Source of the DNA: JAWOLE01 sp035263845
GTDB taxonomy: Bacteria > Acidobacteriota > Thermoanaerobaculia > UBA5066 > Gp7-AA6
Reading direction: 5' to 3'
Length of the DNA: 26,074 nucleotides
Assembly: GCA_035263845.1 (NCBI GenBank)
Contig: DATFQY010000148.1
Span: 1-26,074 of the forward strand
Of the stretch, positions 6,214 to 15,313 are shown one piece after another. The translations under genes were made by a program, and so were the position numbers. Each line of letters opens with the position of its first letter. Positions within the stretch are counted from its first letter, which is position 1. The notes beneath the pieces are model-generated. The model did no database searches. It saw only the letters and a program-made list of their open reading frames with translations, and was not told the DNA's origin.

Positions 6214-7281
6214 TTAGAGGACTTCGCCCTTGAGCGGCAGCTCGATGACCGACTTCTCCTTGTCGGTCGTGTAGAGCTTCACGGTCCCATCGAGCGCGCC
6301 CTTCTTGACCTTGTCGCTCGCCTTGACGACGACGGTGTAGGAGATGCCCTCCTGCGTCGGGACGACGTCGGTGATGAATCCTGGGATCGAGACCTCAGCC
6401 TTCGTCACCTTGATCGGGCTCGCCGGCTTGTTGTTCGTCACCACGATGTTGCGCGTGATCGGGTCCTTGCCCGCGGTGAAGTTGCCGAAGTTGACCATGA
6501 CCGGCGTGACCGAGACGCGCGCCCGCACGATGCCCGACACCGGGATCTCGACGGTCGCCTGCTGCGACACGCCCGTGTTGACGCGAATCGGGGCGTTCAA
6601 CAGCCCCTCCGGCGCGTCCTGCGTCACGGTGATGTGGAGCTTGTACTGCTCGCCCGGCCGCCCCGGGATCTTGTCCTTCTCGCCCGCCGGCGAGAGCTCG
6701 GCCTTCACGTACGGCTGAGCAGCCTCCGCGATCGCGGGCTTGAAGCCCTTCTCCTCGGACACGAGGATGACGTCGCGCGCATCGCTGTCGCCCTTGACGA
6801 CCGACATCCGCACGTACGGCTGCGGAAGGATGTCCACGAAGGGCTTGACGTTGGCCTTGATGAAGAGGTTGATCTGCCCGCGCTCCGGGTCGTTGGAAAC
6901 CAGGAGCACCGACTTGGAGATCGGCCCGGAGAAGCTCTTCGTGTCCACCGAGGTCTGGACCTTGCCTTCCCCGCCGGGCTTGATCGTCTTGTCGAAGGAC
7001 GCGACCGTGCAGCCGCATCCGGGTCGGGCGTCGGAGATGACGAGGTCCGACCCTCCCGTGTTCTTGACGACGAAGGTCGTCTCGATGACCTGGCCCTTGG
7101 GGACCGTTCCGGCGTCCCGGGTCTCCGGGATGACTTCGATCTTCGGGGCGGCGACGGCCTTCCCCTTCGACTCCGCGGGCTTGGCCGGCGCCTTGGCGGC
7201 GGCCCCTTTCTCCTGCGCTCCCGCGGCGACCGCGACCAGCGCGGCGGCCAGGACAGCGCAGGCAACTCTGAAGTGACGCAT
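6214..7281 (-). CDS. Exported DUF1573 domain protein
   Basis: 355 residues from the ATG at 7281, chosen because MRHFRVACAVLAAALVAVAAGAQ is a good Sec signal peptide and AGGAGGA lies just upstream. The track of codons before it adds 22 unlikely residues. After an Ala/Lys/Pro-rich linker (about 24-50), the DUF1573 domain follows with VIPETRDAGTVPKG, FVVKNTGGSDLVI and the characteristic GCGCTV. Further immunoglobulin-like beta segments with the same TVKxG/NNKPASPIKV style fill the C-terminal half, suggesting two or three Ig-like repeats. The product is probably periplasmic or surface-bound. The family has no established biochemical role. It is a single-gene unit with its own terminator, divergent from mpl. 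Confidence 0.88.
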   Translation of the reverse strand: MRHFRVACAVLAAALVAVAAGAQEKGAAAKAPAKPAESKGKAVAAPKIEVIPETRDAGTVPKGQVIETTFVVKNTGGSDLVISDARPGCGCTVASFDKTIKPGGEGKVQTSVDTKSFSGPISKSVLLVSNDPERGQINLFIKANVKPFVDILPQPYVRMSVVKGDSDARDVILVSEEKGFKPAIAEAAQPYVKAELSPAGEKDKIPGRPGEQYKLHITVTQDAPEGLLNAPIRVNTGVSQQATVEIPVSGIVRARVSVTPVMVNFGNFTAGKDPITRNIVVTNNKPASPIKVTKAEVSIPGFITDVVPTQEGISYTVVVKASDKVKKGALDGTVKLYTTDKEKSVIELPLKGEVL

Positions 7282-7400
7282 TTCCGACTCCTCCTGTCTT
7301 AGTATGCCGAAGGGGTCAAACTCCGCGAAAGCGAGGGATATTTCCACAAATCCATGATTTGGGAGTGTTTTTTGCCAAATTCGGCCCCGGGATCGAAGCG

Positions 7401-8813
7401 TTGAGGTTCCACATGGTCCCCATCGGGGGAATTGCCATGGTCCCTCTGGCCGCCCTGCTGAAGGAAGCTGGCCATGAGGTCAGGGGGAGCGACGGCCCAC
7501 TCTTCCCCCCGATGTCCACCCTCATCGAATCCCTTCAAATCCCGGTCGCGTCGGGCTTTTCCGCGGAACACGTGGCGACCGACTGCGACTGCGTGATCGT
7601 TGGCAACGCCGCCACCAGGGACAACCCCGAGGCAGCCGAGGCATTCCGCCGGGGCCTTCCTGTCCTCTCGATGCCACAGGCGGTGCGCCAGTACCTGCTG
7701 CCCGGGAAGACCTCGATCGTCATCACCGGCACCCACGGCAAGACGACCACCTCGGCCCTGCTCTCCTGGCTGCTGCTGGACTCGGGACGCGACCCGGGGT
7801 TCCTGGTCGGCGGGGAGATGCGCAACCTCGGCCGCGGCTACCGGCGAGGCACCGGGCGCCACTTCGTCTTGGAAGGGGACGAGTACAACGCCGCCTTCTT
7901 CGACCGCGGTCCCAAGTTCCTCCACTACGAGCCGAAGCACCTCTTCGTCGGCAACATCGAGTTCGACCACGCCGACCTCTATCCGGATCTGCCCTCGGTC
8001 ATCGAGGCTTTCCGCAGCGTCGTCGAGATCGTGCCGCCGGATGGGCGGATCGTCGCGAACTCCGACGATGAGCGGGTTCGCGGGCTCCTGTCGGGCGCGT
8101 GGGCGCCGGTCGTGCGCGTCTCGTTCGAGGACCCCGGCGCGGATTTTTCGGCGGCGGGCATCGAGGAGCATTCGGCCGGCACGGACTTCACGCTGCTCGA
8201 GGGAGGCAGGCCGGCGTCGCGGGTGAAGTCTCCTCTCTCGGGCGCGCACAACGTCCGCAACGCGCTCGGAGCAATCGCGCTCGCGCGCGGCGCCGGCGTC
8301 TCGGTCGAGGAGATCGCGGCGTCGCTGCCGCGCTTCGCCGGCGTGCGCCGCCGCCTCGAGGTCAAGGGCGAGGCCAACGGCATCCTCGTCGTGGACGACT
8401 TCGCGCACCACCCTACCGCCGTCGCCGGCACGCTCGCCGCCGCCCGCGCCCGCTGGCCGGGCCGACGCCTCTGGGCCCTCTTCGAGCCCCGCTCCAACAC
8501 GGCCGGCCGCAAGATCTTCGAGGAGGACTACGCCCGCGCCTTCTCCGGCGCGGACGCGCTCGTCATCGGTCCCGTTTTCCACGCGAAGCGCCTCACGCCC
8601 GACGCGGTGATGAACCGCCAGGGCCTGACCGACCGCTTCACCCGCGCCGGCAAGCCCGCCCTCGCTCCCGAGCGCCTCGAAGACATCCCCGACTTCGTCC
8701 GCCGCGAGGCCCGTCCCGGCGACATCCTCATCCTGATGTCCTCGGGAGCCTTCGGAGGCCTGCCCGGATCCCTGCTGGACGCTCTGACACCGCTTCGCGC
8801 CTCGGAGCGCTGA
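7401..8813 (+). CDS. mpl: UDP-MurNAc:L-Ala-gamma-D-Glu-meso-DAP ligase (Mpl)
   Basis: Mpl re-attaches the recycled tripeptide L-Ala-gamma-D-Glu-meso-DAP to UDP-MurNAc in the cytoplasm. The Mur-ligase layout is clear: an N-terminal nucleotide fold (GGIAMVPLAALLKEAGHEVRGSD in pieces, residues 9-31), the ATP loop GTHGKTTTSALL, the EGDEYNAAFFDRG motif, the NIEFDHADLY region, GAHNVRNALGAIA, then the C-terminal domain with DDFAHHPTAVAGTL and EPRSNTAG. The HHPTA and RSNT motifs favour Mpl over MurC. I prefer the TTG at 7401 because the first beta strand follows at once, giving about 470 residues. The frame is also open to TTG 7359 or GTG 7365. No strong ribosome site marks any of them. The next gene begins 10 nt after the stop. 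Confidence 0.9.
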   Translation: MRFHMVPIGGIAMVPLAALLKEAGHEVRGSDGPLFPPMSTLIESLQIPVASGFSAEHVATDCDCVIVGNAATRDNPEAAEAFRRGLPVLSMPQAVRQYLLPGKTSIVITGTHGKTTTSALLSWLLLDSGRDPGFLVGGEMRNLGRGYRRGTGRHFVLEGDEYNAAFFDRGPKFLHYEPKHLFVGNIEFDHADLYPDLPSVIEAFRSVVEIVPPDGRIVANSDDERVRGLLSGAWAPVVRVSFEDPGADFSAAGIEEHSAGTDFTLLEGGRPASRVKSPLSGAHNVRNALGAIALARGAGVSVEEIAASLPRFAGVRRRLEVKGEANGILVVDDFAHHPTAVAGTLAAARARWPGRRLWALFEPRSNTAGRKIFEEDYARAFSGADALVIGPVFHAKRLTPDAVMNRQGLTDRFTRAGKPALAPERLEDIPDFVRREARPGDILILMSSGAFGGLPGSLLDALTPLRASER

Positions 8814-8823
8814 ACCGCCGCGC

Positions 8824-10557
8824 GTGACGATGAGGAAATACGCGGCGCCCGGTTTCCTCGGCGCGCTCGCGATCGCGCTCTACTTGTGGACGGCGTTCAA
8901 CGCGCCGGTGGTGCTCTGGTCGGACAGCCAGACGGACCTGGCGTGGGCGAAACAGGGGCTCGGCATCTTCAAGCCGATTCCGCCGCCCGCTCACGGAAAG
9001 CCGATCGATCACCTTCCCAAGCCCGGGTACCTGCTCTTTCTTCGCGGGGCGATGCTCGCGCTGCCCCCGCTGGGCGAGACTCGGTCGGTCGTCGTCGTCC
9101 AGTCACTGCTTCTCGCGCTGTCGATCCTCGGGACCTCGCTCTGGATCGCGCGAAGGCGCGGCCCGGGAGTCGGAGCGGCGGTCGCGGTCGTGTGCCTGCT
9201 TTTTCTGCGTCTGCGCGACGCCTCGAGCGCCGTGATGACCGAGGCCCTGGCGGCGGCGCTGCTGCTCCCGATCGGGGCGGTCCTGCTCGAGCCCGCCGGA
9301 TGGCGGGGCGCCGGGTTGCTGCACGGGGCGATGTGCGGAGCGCTCTTCCTCGTCCGGCCCAACTGCGGCGGCGCGGTCGTCCTGATCGCCGCCGTCGTCT
9401 TCGCCGCGGCCCGCGAGATCCGCCGGCTGGTCTTCTTCCTCGCGGGATTCGCGGTTCTCATCGTCCCTTTCTGGTACCTGGGCCGTTCGAACCTTCCGGG
9501 TGACCCGCTCCACGGGCTCGGGTACCAGATCGTCGAGGGCAGCGCGGACTACTACTGGGCGCCTTCGATTTCGCCGTGGCCGGTCGGGGAGACGCCGGGC
9601 AAGGCGGTGGCGGAAGAGCTGCGCGTCGCTCAGGAGAACTGGAAGAGGACCTTCGCCTCGGCGGAGCCGGACCGGACGCGCCAGATCGCCTGGAGGGCTT
9701 TCCACGGATTCCTGGGAACCGAGTTCTACGACTTCCGCTGGTTCGATCCCTACGCCCTGGCGGCGAACATCTCGCGCTGGATCTCGCCTTTCTTCATCCT
9801 CGCGGCGATGGCCATCCTCGCCGCCGCGCCATGGCGTGAGGGGCGAGGGAAGCTTTGCGGAGTCCTTCTGCTCCTGATCTTCATCGGCCAGGACCTCGTG
9901 CTCGGATCGAACCCCCGGTACGCGCTGCCGCTTCTTCCGCTGCTGTTTGTTTTCGCGCTGGCCGCCGCCGGGCCGTTCTTCGGAGCGAGAAGGGGGCGCG
10001 GTGTCATCGCCCTGGTCTTCTTCGCAGGTCTGATCGTCGCAGCCTGGTGGCAGCGCCAGATCCTCGACTGGCAGTGGGGAAAAATCGAATCCGCGGACGT
10101 GACGCTCCTCCAGGAGATCCCAAAGGGCTCCCTGCCCACGCGCGAGCCGGCGACCCTCCATGTGCGCATCGCCTCCGCCCACGCGGCCGCGCCCGCGGGG
10201 CTCGAGGTCTTCGTGCCGCCGAAGAAGGTCCTCTATTCGATCGGAAAGGAGACGGCCCGCGGAAATCCCGTCCTCACGATCCCGCTCCCCGCCTGGCTCC
10301 TCGAAGCGAACCGGTCCGGCCCGGTGACCCTGTCGCTTCGCTCGACCGGCTCGTACGGAGAGACGTCGTTTCTCCTCTTCCCGGTGATTCCTCCGCCGTG
10401 GGCGAGACCCACCTACCGCGACGGCTCGAGGGAGCTCTCCCCCTCAACCGGCATTCGCCGCGGCGCCCTCGATTGGTGGGCGCACCCAGGATCCGACCGG
10501 GCGGGAGGGGCAAGCCCCTCCCCTACGGCTCCGCCGCTTCACGAACAGCAGCGCTAG
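8824..10557 (+). CDS. Polytopic membrane protein, possible GT-C-type glycosyltransferase
   Basis: 577 residues from GTG 8824 (ATG 8830 is equally possible). There are roughly ten hydrophobic segments from residue 10 to 410, broken by a soluble loop around residues 220-310. A C-terminal soluble region contains a beta-rich stretch (residues 430-520). The first extracytoplasmic loop has acidic SDSQTDLAWAKQG and then DHLPKPGYLLFLRG, the arrangement seen in lipid-linked-sugar transferases of the GT39/RgtA type; this is resemblance only. The last ~30 residues are translated from a dispersed intergenic repeat (10494-10528), so the true C-terminus was probably changed by repeat insertion. The stop overlaps the stop of the convergent gene in CTAG. 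Substrate unknown. Confidence 0.7.
   Translation: MTMRKYAAPGFLGALAIALYLWTAFNAPVVLWSDSQTDLAWAKQGLGIFKPIPPPAHGKPIDHLPKPGYLLFLRGAMLALPPLGETRSVVVVQSLLLALSILGTSLWIARRRGPGVGAAVAVVCLLFLRLRDASSAVMTEALAAALLLPIGAVLLEPAGWRGAGLLHGAMCGALFLVRPNCGGAVVLIAAVVFAAAREIRRLVFFLAGFAVLIVPFWYLGRSNLPGDPLHGLGYQIVEGSADYYWAPSISPWPVGETPGKAVAEELRVAQENWKRTFASAEPDRTRQIAWRAFHGFLGTEFYDFRWFDPYALAANISRWISPFFILAAMAILAAAPWREGRGKLCGVLLLLIFIGQDLVLGSNPRYALPLLPLLFVFALAAAGPFFGARRGRGVIALVFFAGLIVAAWWQRQILDWQWGKIESADVTLLQEIPKGSLPTREPATLHVRIASAHAAAPAGLEVFVPPKKVLYSIGKETARGNPVLTIPLPAWLLEANRSGPVTLSLRSTGSYGETSFLLFPVIPPPWARPTYRDGSRELSPSTGIRRGALDWWAHPGSDRAGGASPSPTAPPLHEQQR
10494..10528. repeat. Repeat family A, single arm inside a coding 3' end
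   Basis: This stretch matches the left arm of the 6045-6146 element almost base for base, including the GGGGC-AA-GCCCC hairpin. It is translated in frame at the C-terminus of the membrane protein. Confidence 0.8.
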
Positions 10558-11204
10558 GCGGACTTCGCGACCCGGTTCTGGAGGATGCCGATCTTTTCGA
10601 TCTCGACTTCGACGGTGTCGCCGGGGGAGAGCGGGGAGATGCCGGCGGGCGTGCCGGTCAAGATCAGGTCGCCGGGAAGGAGCGTCATCATTTTCGAGAT
10701 GTAGGAGACGAGGAACGCCGGCGAAAAGACCATCTCGGAGGTGCGCGACGCCTGCTTCACGATTCCGTTGACGCGGGTCTCGATCGCGAGATCGGAAGGG
10801 TCGAGGCCTGTCACGATGTCCGGGCCGATCGGGCAGAAGGTGTCGAAAGACTTGGCCCGGGCCCACTGGCCGTCCTTCTTCTGAAGGTCGCGGGCGGTCA
10901 CGTCGTTAGCGCAGCACACGCCGGCGAGCGCGTCGAGCCAGCGGTCCTGCGGCCAGGACTTGGCCTTGCGGCCGATCACGAGGGCAAGCTCGCCCTCGTA
11001 GTCCACTCGCGAGGACTCCGGCGGCATGACGATGTCGCCGTTGCCGAGGAGGAGCGCGGTCGGGGCTTTCAGGAAGAGGAGCGGCTCCTCCTCGGGGGCG
11101 GTGTTGCCCAGCTCCTTCGCGTGCTCGCGGTAGTTGCGGCCGACCGCGACGATCTTGGAGGGCATCGGCGGAGCGTCGTCGGAGCCGAAAGCGATGCGTT
11201 TCAT
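10554..11204 (-). CDS. Fumarylacetoacetate hydrolase-family protein
   Basis: 216 residues, the size of short single-domain FAH proteins (FahD1-like acylpyruvase/oxaloacetate decarboxylase group). Visible motifs are VGRNYREHAKELG, the metal-site acids in VDYEGELALVIG (about residues 67-77), CCANDVTARDLQ, and near the end LLPGDLILTGTPAG followed by GDTVEVEIEKIG. The fold binds Mg2+ or Mn2+ and cleaves or decarboxylates beta-keto acids; the exact substrate cannot be assigned. The ATG overlaps the dapF stop in ATGA, so the two are translationally coupled. Its stop overlaps that of the convergent membrane-protein gene. Linkage to lysine or peptidoglycan precursor synthesis is by position only. Confidence 0.88.
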   Translation of the reverse strand: MKRIAFGSDDAPPMPSKIVAVGRNYREHAKELGNTAPEEEPLLFLKAPTALLLGNGDIVMPPESSRVDYEGELALVIGRKAKSWPQDRWLDALAGVCCANDVTARDLQKKDGQWARAKSFDTFCPIGPDIVTGLDPSDLAIETRVNGIVKQASRTSEMVFSPAFLVSYISKMMTLLPGDLILTGTPAGISPLSPGDTVEVEIEKIGILQNRVAKSA

Positions 11205-12052
11205 TCCTGCCAGGCCTCCTCGTTCAATTCCGCTTCGTAGATCTCGCGGGCGTCGCCGGTCAGCGACGCTTCGGCGACGCCGCCTTCTTTCTCGACGAAG
11301 TTCACCGAAAAGCCGACGCGGCTTCTCGTGACGCACGTGACCGGGGCGGTGACGAGCCCCAGGCGCGCCGCGGTGATCGCCGATGCCACGACTCCGGAGC
11401 CACAGGCGAGCGTCTCCGCTTCGACTCCCCTCTCGTAGGTGCGTACGGCGATGGACCGCGGGCTCGTGATCCTGACGAAGTTCACATTTGCCCCGTCGGG
11501 CAACGCGGAGTGGCTCCGGAGCGGCGGGCCGAGGCGCTTGACGTCGAGCTCCTCGAGGTCACCGTCCACGAAGACGACGAGGTGCGGAACGCCGACCCGA
11601 AGCGGGATTCCTGTCGCGGGAAGACCGTCGCCGAAAACCGGAATCGGATCATCCGGCAATTCGACGGGAGGCAGCTCGAGCGTCACGAGATCTCCGGCGA
11701 CTCGCGCGGCGATCACCGCCCAGCCCGTCTCCAGCACCGGCGCGCCGTCCGAGACGAGGCGACGCGTGACCGCGTACCGCGCGGCGCAGCGCGTCCCATT
11801 GGCGCAGAAGGAGGCGAGGCCGCCGTCCGCGTTGTAGTAGTCGAGGTGGACGCGGCCCTCGTCGCCTCCCGACAGAAAGAGCGCGCCGTCGGCTCCGACC
11901 GAGAGCCCGCGCCGGCAGAGCAGCGCGATCCGCCGGCGGTCGCCCTCGGAGAGCTGCCGCCCGTCTGCCTCGAAGAGGAGGAAGTCATTGCCGCCACCGG
12001 CCATCTTCACGAAACGAGTTGGGAGGCTCACACGCTTCTCACGAACTGACAC
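11201..12052 (-). CDS. dapF: Diaminopimelate epimerase
   Basis: DapF converts LL- to meso-diaminopimelate, the last step before peptidoglycan and lysine. 283 residues. Both active-site cysteines are present: Cys83 in SFCANGTRCAARY and Cys217 in ETLACGSGVVAS. ANG replaces the more usual GNG in the first motif. The N-terminal FVKMAGGGNDFLLF and LDYYNADGG match the family. The start is GTG at 12052, with AGGAG so close that spacing is poor. The in-frame GTG seven codons on (R-V-S-L) is a possible alternative. Together with mpl it shows meso-DAP peptidoglycan. The gene is separated from the upstream lipoprotein gene by a repeat-containing gap. Confidence 0.95.
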   Translation of the reverse strand: MSVREKRVSLPTRFVKMAGGGNDFLLFEADGRQLSEGDRRRIALLCRRGLSVGADGALFLSGGDEGRVHLDYYNADGGLASFCANGTRCAARYAVTRRLVSDGAPVLETGWAVIAARVAGDLVTLELPPVELPDDPIPVFGDGLPATGIPLRVGVPHLVVFVDGDLEELDVKRLGPPLRSHSALPDGANVNFVRITSPRSIAVRTYERGVEAETLACGSGVVASAITAARLGLVTAPVTCVTRSRVGFSVNFVEKEGGVAEASLTGDAREIYEAELNEEAWQE

Positions 12053-12080
12053 TCCTATTCTGAGCCGACTGCCGTCCCCT

Positions 12081-12170
12081 TGTCATTCTGAGGAGCGAAG
12101 CGACGAAGAATCTGCTCTCGTGCGAGCTGGACCGACGAGAGTTGGTCCTTCGCTGCGCTCAGGATGACAA
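12081..12170. repeat. Intergenic inverted repeat family B
   Basis: The left arm, TTGTCATTCTGAGGAGCGAA, is an imperfect complement of the right arm, which ends CGCTCAGGATGACAA. The element fills most of the 166-nt gap between dapF and the FN3 lipoprotein. A related single arm lies at 18211-18250. Nothing else is recognised in the gap. Confidence 0.7.
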
Positions 12171-12218
12171 GGGGGTCAGCGCGAGTGACAAAGGAGTGAA
12201 GGGGTCGGGAACGTTGAC

Positions 12219-13374
12219 TCAAAGGGGTTCGGCGATGGCTTCGGGGCTGGGGGGGCCTATGTTGCCGGACTTGTCGATGGCGCGGACGGTGTAGCGGTAG
12301 CGGGTTCCGGGTTTGGCGGTCGTGTCGGCGAGGAAGCTGTCCTTGATCGGGTCGGGCGTCAGGCGGACGAATTGTCCGGATGCCTCCGCCCGGAAGACGA
12401 CGTAGCCGGCGAGGTCGGGCGAGCCGACGGGGTCCCAGACGAGGCGGACGAGACCGGCTTCACTCAATGCTTCCAGACGCCCCGGCGCCGGCGGCGGGAA
12501 GACGTCGCGATAATCCAGAGCGGCTTCTTCCGCCGGAGCGCCTTCCACCTTCGGCTTGTCAGGCAGCGTCGCGCGGACCGTGTAGACGAGCGGACCGTAC
12601 GGCGCCGTGAAGTCCACGAACGCCATGCCGCGGATCGGTTTCTCGTTCAAGGGACGGTCGTATTCCTCTTCCGGCAGCGATCGCCTGTAGACGAAGTAGC
12701 CGCCGATCTCGACCGTCCTGCCGAGCATGTCGGTGCCCGGCTCCTGCCACTCCAGGCAGACCCGCCCCTCTTCGGGTGTGACCGCGAGGATGACCGGAGC
12801 GGCGGGCGGGACCGCCGGAGCCACGACGGCGATGTTGGAGATCGGGCTCTTCTGACCGCCTCGGCGCCTCGAGATGACGGCGTATCCGACCGTCGGCGGC
12901 AGCTTCCCTTCCTTGAGCAACGGCCCCAGGCCGTCGCGGTAGGTGATCGCCGCGCCGTGCGTCCTCTGCGAGAGCTCCGCGACGGGCAGCGACGCGACCC
13001 GCACCGACTCACGCAGGAAGGACTCTTCCGCTGCGCGCGCCGCCGCGGCCACACGCCGCGCTCCCGCCGCCGGAGCCTCGTCGGTCTTCGGACCGCCGCC
13101 CGAGGGAGCCGCGGGCTGGGCCGCCGTGGGCGAGACGTTGACCGCGCGGTAGATCTCGATTGAGTCGAGGTCGGTCAGCGGCAGGCCGCTCACCAGCCGG
13201 TCCGGGTAAGTGAACGTCAGAACCGACTCGCCCGCCTCCTGCTCCACCGCCAGGTCCGAGACCGCGCGGGGCCCGCGAGGAAGCGGCGGCTCCGGGTCCC
13301 CCTTCTTCCCGCAGGCCGCGGCCAGGACGGAGAACGCTAAGAGTGTGGCGGCGAGGAGGGCCCGGGAAAATCTT

Positions 13375-13403
<29 letters not shown>
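12219..13403 (-). CDS. Fibronectin type III-repeat lipoprotein
   Basis: 394 residues. The signal (SRALLAATLLAFSVLAAAC) ends in a lipobox with Cys31, followed by GKKGDPEPPLPRGP, a start shared with many small envelope lipoproteins. Three FN3-like modules can be seen: about residues 42-190 (interrupted by an Ala-rich insert near 95-130), 195-295 (VILAVTPEEGRVCLEWQEP, GYFVYRR) and 300-394 (LEALSEAGLVRLVWDPV, LAGYVVFRA, YRYTVRAIDKSGN). The protein is probably an envelope adhesion or scaffold component; no enzymatic motif is seen. The ATG lies inside the end of hslU, a 29-nt overlap in another frame, so it is the last gene of the xerC-hslVU group before a gap. Family function is unknown. Confidence 0.83.
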
Positions 13404-14739
<1,336 letters not shown>

Positions 14740-14748
14740 GGGCTCATT

Positions 14749-15294
14749 CTAGATTTCTTCGAGGGTGATTCGGTCGTTGGTATAGATGTCGATGGCGGCG
14801 GCGATCTGGAGGGATTCGCGGGCGATGTCGGCCGCGGTCATGTCCGGGCGGTGCTTGAGCAGGACCCGGGCGGAGGCCAGGGCGTAGGCGCCGCCGGAGC
14901 CGACGGCGAGGACCCCTTCCTCGGGGGAGATCAGGTCGCCCGTTCCGGAGATCAAGAGCGACGTCGTCTTGTCGGCGACGATCAGCAGGGCTTCGAGCTG
15001 TCGGAGCATCTTGTCGGTGCGCCACTCCTTGGCGAGCTCGATGGCCGAGCGCTCCAGGTTGCCGCGGTGCTCCTCGAGCTTGGACTCGAAGCGCGAGAAA
15101 AGCGCGAACGCGTCCGCGGAGGAGCCCGCGAATCCCGCGAGGACGTCGCCCTCCTTCAATCGCCGGATCTTGGCGGCGGTGGACTTCATCACGGTGTTCC
15201 CGACGGTGACCTGGCCGTCGGAGGCCATCGCCACGCGGCCGCTGTGCCGCACGCAGACGACCGTCGTCGAATGCCATTTCGCTTTCGGGGTCAT
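14749..15294 (-). CDS. hslV: HslV, peptidase subunit of the HslUV protease
   Basis: 181 residues from ATG 15294. The longer open frame upstream overlaps the S41 gene and is rejected. The mature N-terminal nucleophile is the first Thr of STTVVCVRHSG, so a nine-residue propeptide (MTPKAKWHS) must be removed to expose Thr10. E. coli HslV only loses Met, but short propeptides are known elsewhere in the family. SDGQVTVGNTVMKSTAAKIRRL and LAGFAGSSADAFALF are typical, as is GSGGAYALASARVLL. The protein forms a double hexamer capped by HslU. It sits 19 nt after the S41 peptidase and 9 nt before hslU. Confidence 0.97.
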   Translation of the reverse strand: MTPKAKWHSTTVVCVRHSGRVAMASDGQVTVGNTVMKSTAAKIRRLKEGDVLAGFAGSSADAFALFSRFESKLEEHRGNLERSAIELAKEWRTDKMLRQLEALLIVADKTTSLLISGTGDLISPEEGVLAVGSGGAYALASARVLLKHRPDMTAADIARESLQIAAAIDIYTNDRITLEEI

Positions 15295-15313
15295 TTCGGT
15301 CCCGCAGGATACC

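Noticed and set aside
12372..13163. Plus-strand frame opposite the FN3 lipoprotein
   Set aside because: It is an Arg/Asp-rich antisense shadow without motifs. The minus-strand FN3 modules and lipobox are clear.
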